A DNA stretch of 64,000 nucleotides from Platynereis dumerilii. Lineage: Eukaryota; Annelida; Polychaeta; Phyllodocida; Nereididae. The stretch covers positions 44,769,414-44,833,413 of the forward strand of contig JAPTHN010000010.1 of the NCBI GenBank assembly GCA_026936325.1, read 5' to 3'. Made by a program: the position numbers and the translations under genes. The notes beneath the pieces are model-generated. The model ran no database searches. It had not been told where the DNA came from and saw only the letters and a program-made list of their open reading frames with translations. Shown one piece after another: positions 61,815-64,000 of the stretch (position 1 is its first letter; each line of letters starts with the position of its first letter).

Positions 61815-62080
61815 TTATTGACCACATAAAAAACAATTCACAATTACATAATTTGACAAGAATTAATATGACGTGGTTGGCGACACCAGATAGGTGTATT
61901 TGCCATTACCAGTTAATGAAACAAAGTGTTGCAAGAATAATACTTAAAGGTTAACATAATCGAGTTACAAAATTAATTTGATGATTACAGGGATGCGCAT
62001 GAGTTGTTAATAATGTTAGCTAAGATAAAAAGCGCGATAGGTAACAATAAGTAAAAAGGGATAAAAAGGAGTTTTCTCAA
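61735..62080 (-). mobile_element. Probable LINE/SINE 3' end with (TTA)n tail
   Basis: About 345 bp is inserted between host words that are adjacent at 48482-48490. It starts with a pyrimidine-rich stretch and an (ATA)n run of about 13 units (about 61783-61818), then TTTATTGACCACATAAAAAAC. The last resembles the minus-strand 3' end of the LINE at 37995 (TTTTATTGACATAAAAAGC). This fits a minus-strand non-LTR 3' end. No coding part is seen. Confidence 0.5.
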
Positions 62081-62209
62081 CCATAGCATAATGTTAGAAA
62101 GGACCAGATAAGATTCACGTTATGTCATAAATGAAATTTCTCAAGAGATTAATTTAATTAAAATCAGTATGCTCTCATATCAGACTATCAGGATGAGAGG
62201 GATGTAGCT

Positions 62210-62270
62210 CAGTTATAGCGTGCTGGGCTGCCAATCTCTGCGTTCATCTCAAGAGATGTTTTCTTTAGAC
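62210..62270 (+). other. Degenerate tRNA-like segment, unit 4
   Basis: GATGTAGCTCAGTTATAGCG resembles a tRNA D-arm/A-box. It is the sister of 26868 and 48612. The B-box is weak. Confidence 0.4.
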
Positions 62271-62403
62271 CTTGCATATGTAGTCAAAGACTTGCATTAA
62301 TCAATTAATGCGGGTTATTAGTTGGGGGCTATGCTAATAAACGTTACGAGTTTGGAAGATTCAAGTTAACAAACCACTCTTTCCTGCACACTTTCTCCCT
62401 TCA

Positions 62404-63651
62404 CAGTGTCCTTGAACAAAGTTTAGGGTTAAAAAAAATGTACAAAGAATCCGCCAACACAACGTTGTATTGTGTGGTCTCAGCTTCGATATCATGTAAA
62501 AATCAAAAAAATCTGTTGGGAAAATTTTGAGAAAATTGAAATTTAAAATTTTTGGTTTTTCACACCCTTGTTGCATGCAAAATATCAGTTATGGATATAT
62601 CAAACGGCATTGCAGTGTTATTGAAACATCTTAAATTATGTAGTTTTACATTAAGTTACTCAAGCAGGTTAAAAAACTAAAAGAAAAAGCATTTTAATTC
62701 AATTTTTTACATCTTTTCAACGTTTAGGGGTGTTGCAAACACAGTGAACCTTATAATTTGTCAAAATCAAATATAAACATGGCCATTCGGCCTTATTATT
62801 TCTTTAACCAAAGAAAAGCAGCAAATGAACCACCAGGGTGTGAGAAAACGTCTTGTTAACTTCATTAGTAATGGAAATTGAGATTTTTAGCGTTTCACCA
62901 GCCAATGTTTTTCAAGTGGGATTCACAAAACATCTGTAAAAGTCATTGGACAATGAACAGTAGACACATGTAGAAATACCTACTGTCGGCATCTGACAAG
63001 TGTATATCTTCACCGCAACTTTCCATGTTAGATGCATTTGATATCTCAGGAAAAAAATTTTTTTGAGAGAATTATTTGTTTCTTCATTGTCTTCAGCTTG
63101 TGATTATAGGTTTTGATATTGATATTCACTTTGAAATTTTGCAACTTAAATTTTAATATATTGACATAGAAATGCTGTAAAAGCCCTAGATATGTCTTAT
63201 TATTGGCTATATTGCTACAGTGTTCTGCTACTTAACTAATGCAGTCGATGAATTAGGAAAAATGTGCATGTTCAGTTGATTGGACTCAAAATTGGTTTGT
63301 AGAATGCAGATTATAGTCTAGCAAGTTTGTAACACCTTCAGAATGTGACATTCCTTGAAAAACCACTTAATCATAATTCTGAATTTGGTTCACTGTATAT
63401 ATAAGCACCAGGCTGGGAAAAGAAAGCATTTTTATGTTAAGATTATCATTTTAAACATTTCATAATGGATATTTTGCATGCAACAAGGGTGTGTAAAAAC
63501 TAAACATTTTAAAATTCAATTTTCTCAAAATTTTCCCAACAGATTTTTTTGATCTTTACATCAAATCGAAGCTGACACCACATACTATAATGCTGCATTG
63601 ACAGATTCTTTGTACATTTTTGTTAACGCTAAACTTTGTTCAAGGACACTG
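62404..63651. mobile_element. hAT-like non-autonomous element with about 185-bp inverted repeats
   Basis: The ends CAGTGTCCTTGAACAAAG and CTTTGTTCAAGGACACTG are perfect inverted repeats. Pairing continues inward with scattered mismatches through AAAATTTTCCCAACAGATTT-type and CACACCCTTGTTGCATGC/GCATGCAACAAGGGTGTG words to about 62590 and 63470. The host sequence CTTTCTCCCTTC...CTTTGTTTTC is contiguous at 27060. The flanking octamers TCCCTTCA and CGCCTTCC share 5 of 8 bases and may be an aged 8-bp duplication. No transposase is seen in the 0.9-kb core. Confidence 0.82.
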
Positions 63652-64000
63652 CGCCTTCCTTTGTTTTCAGCAAAAATTAATTTTTTGTTTCAAGTCAATT
63701 TTTCGCCATTAGTTTAATGAGTGGGAAGTTTGGTTTTAGATTCTTTTTAAAAGTACAAAAAAAAAGATGTGGGTGTTCCTTGAGGATTGCCTGATGGATG
63801 GATGGACGCAATGGGGGATGGGATGTGTTTCGGCAGTTGCGGGCCCGTGTTGTCTGGGTTTTGTAGCTAGATAAAACAACACTTAGTATTGTAGAAAAGT
63901 AGTAAACATTGATCCATACTGGCCATTACTTGGCCAATTATTCAGTTGATTTTTAGACCAATAGTAAATTAGGTCAATTTCATAATGATGATCTGATAAA

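Larger units (their letters stand above)
56886..64000. repeat. Tandem segmental duplication, unit 4 (cut by window end)
   Basis: The unit starts with the block shared by bases 1 and 41145. It holds a terminal exon with a premature stop (59271). From about 59615 to 61570 it is nearly identical to 24610-26560 of unit 2. Private inserts are at 58751, about 61735-62080 and 62404. The last bases match 4630 and 27745, so the unit continues beyond the window. Confidence 0.72.

Overview
This is an AT-rich, almost wholly non-coding stretch of an animal genome. Many microsatellites, tRNA-derived SINE pieces, LINEs of animal type, MITEs and a small spliced host exon support this. A marine invertebrate is my best guess. 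The phylum cannot be fixed from the sequence, and there is no prokaryotic operon structure.

The backbone is a tandem array of about four diverged copies of one host segment. Unit 1 covers about 1-24330, unit 2 about 24331-41140, unit 3 about 41141-56885 and unit 4 about 56886 to the window end. Each unit carries one copy of a terminal exon (2540, 24334, 43335 and 59271, + strand). It encodes a short Cys-containing segment that ends in a hydrophobic tail of GPI-anchor or membrane type. Units 1 and 3 have an open exon. Unit 2 has lost its 5' part and splice acceptor, and unit 4 has a premature stop. Smaller blocks are repeated inside the units, including one with a TATA box, a short ATG and a splice-donor-like site. 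I recognise no other host gene.

Mobile elements have been inserted into individual units. Because sister units often keep the empty site, many insertions can be bounded to the base. They include four LINE copies (7.3-8.5 kb; 18.6-24.0 kb minus; 38.0-40.5 kb minus; 51.1-55.8 kb plus). They also include hAT-like elements (13.1, 43.8-45.6 and 62.4-63.7 kb), a Harbinger-like MITE (9.4 kb), a TA-flanked foldback MITE (9.0 kb) and two copies of a roughly 965-bp TA-flanked element (33.8 and 45.9 kb). Others are a TTAA-flanked element (36.8 kb), a long-TIR element (13.7-15.3 kb), an element with CCCA...TGGG ends (58.8 kb), a SINE (2.07 kb) and insertions with 8- to 10-bp target duplications (10.8, 32.5 and 35.4 kb).

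The most notable system is the pair of LINEs at 18.6-24.0 kb and 51.1-55.8 kb. Both carry a NADAR-domain (YbiA-like) ORF upstream of an APE-endonuclease plus reverse-transcriptase ORF. The two copies are far apart in sequence (EN roughly half identical by eye) but share the same architecture and the same (TCTGAA)n tail. NADAR therefore looks like a genuine ORF1 of this LINE lineage. NADAR enzymes have been reported to remove ADP-ribose from guanine, so a role in protecting the element's RNA or cDNA from host ADP-ribosylation is an attractive but untested idea. The minus-strand copy has an uninterrupted 1045-codon EN-RT ORF and looks young; the plus-strand copy is decayed.
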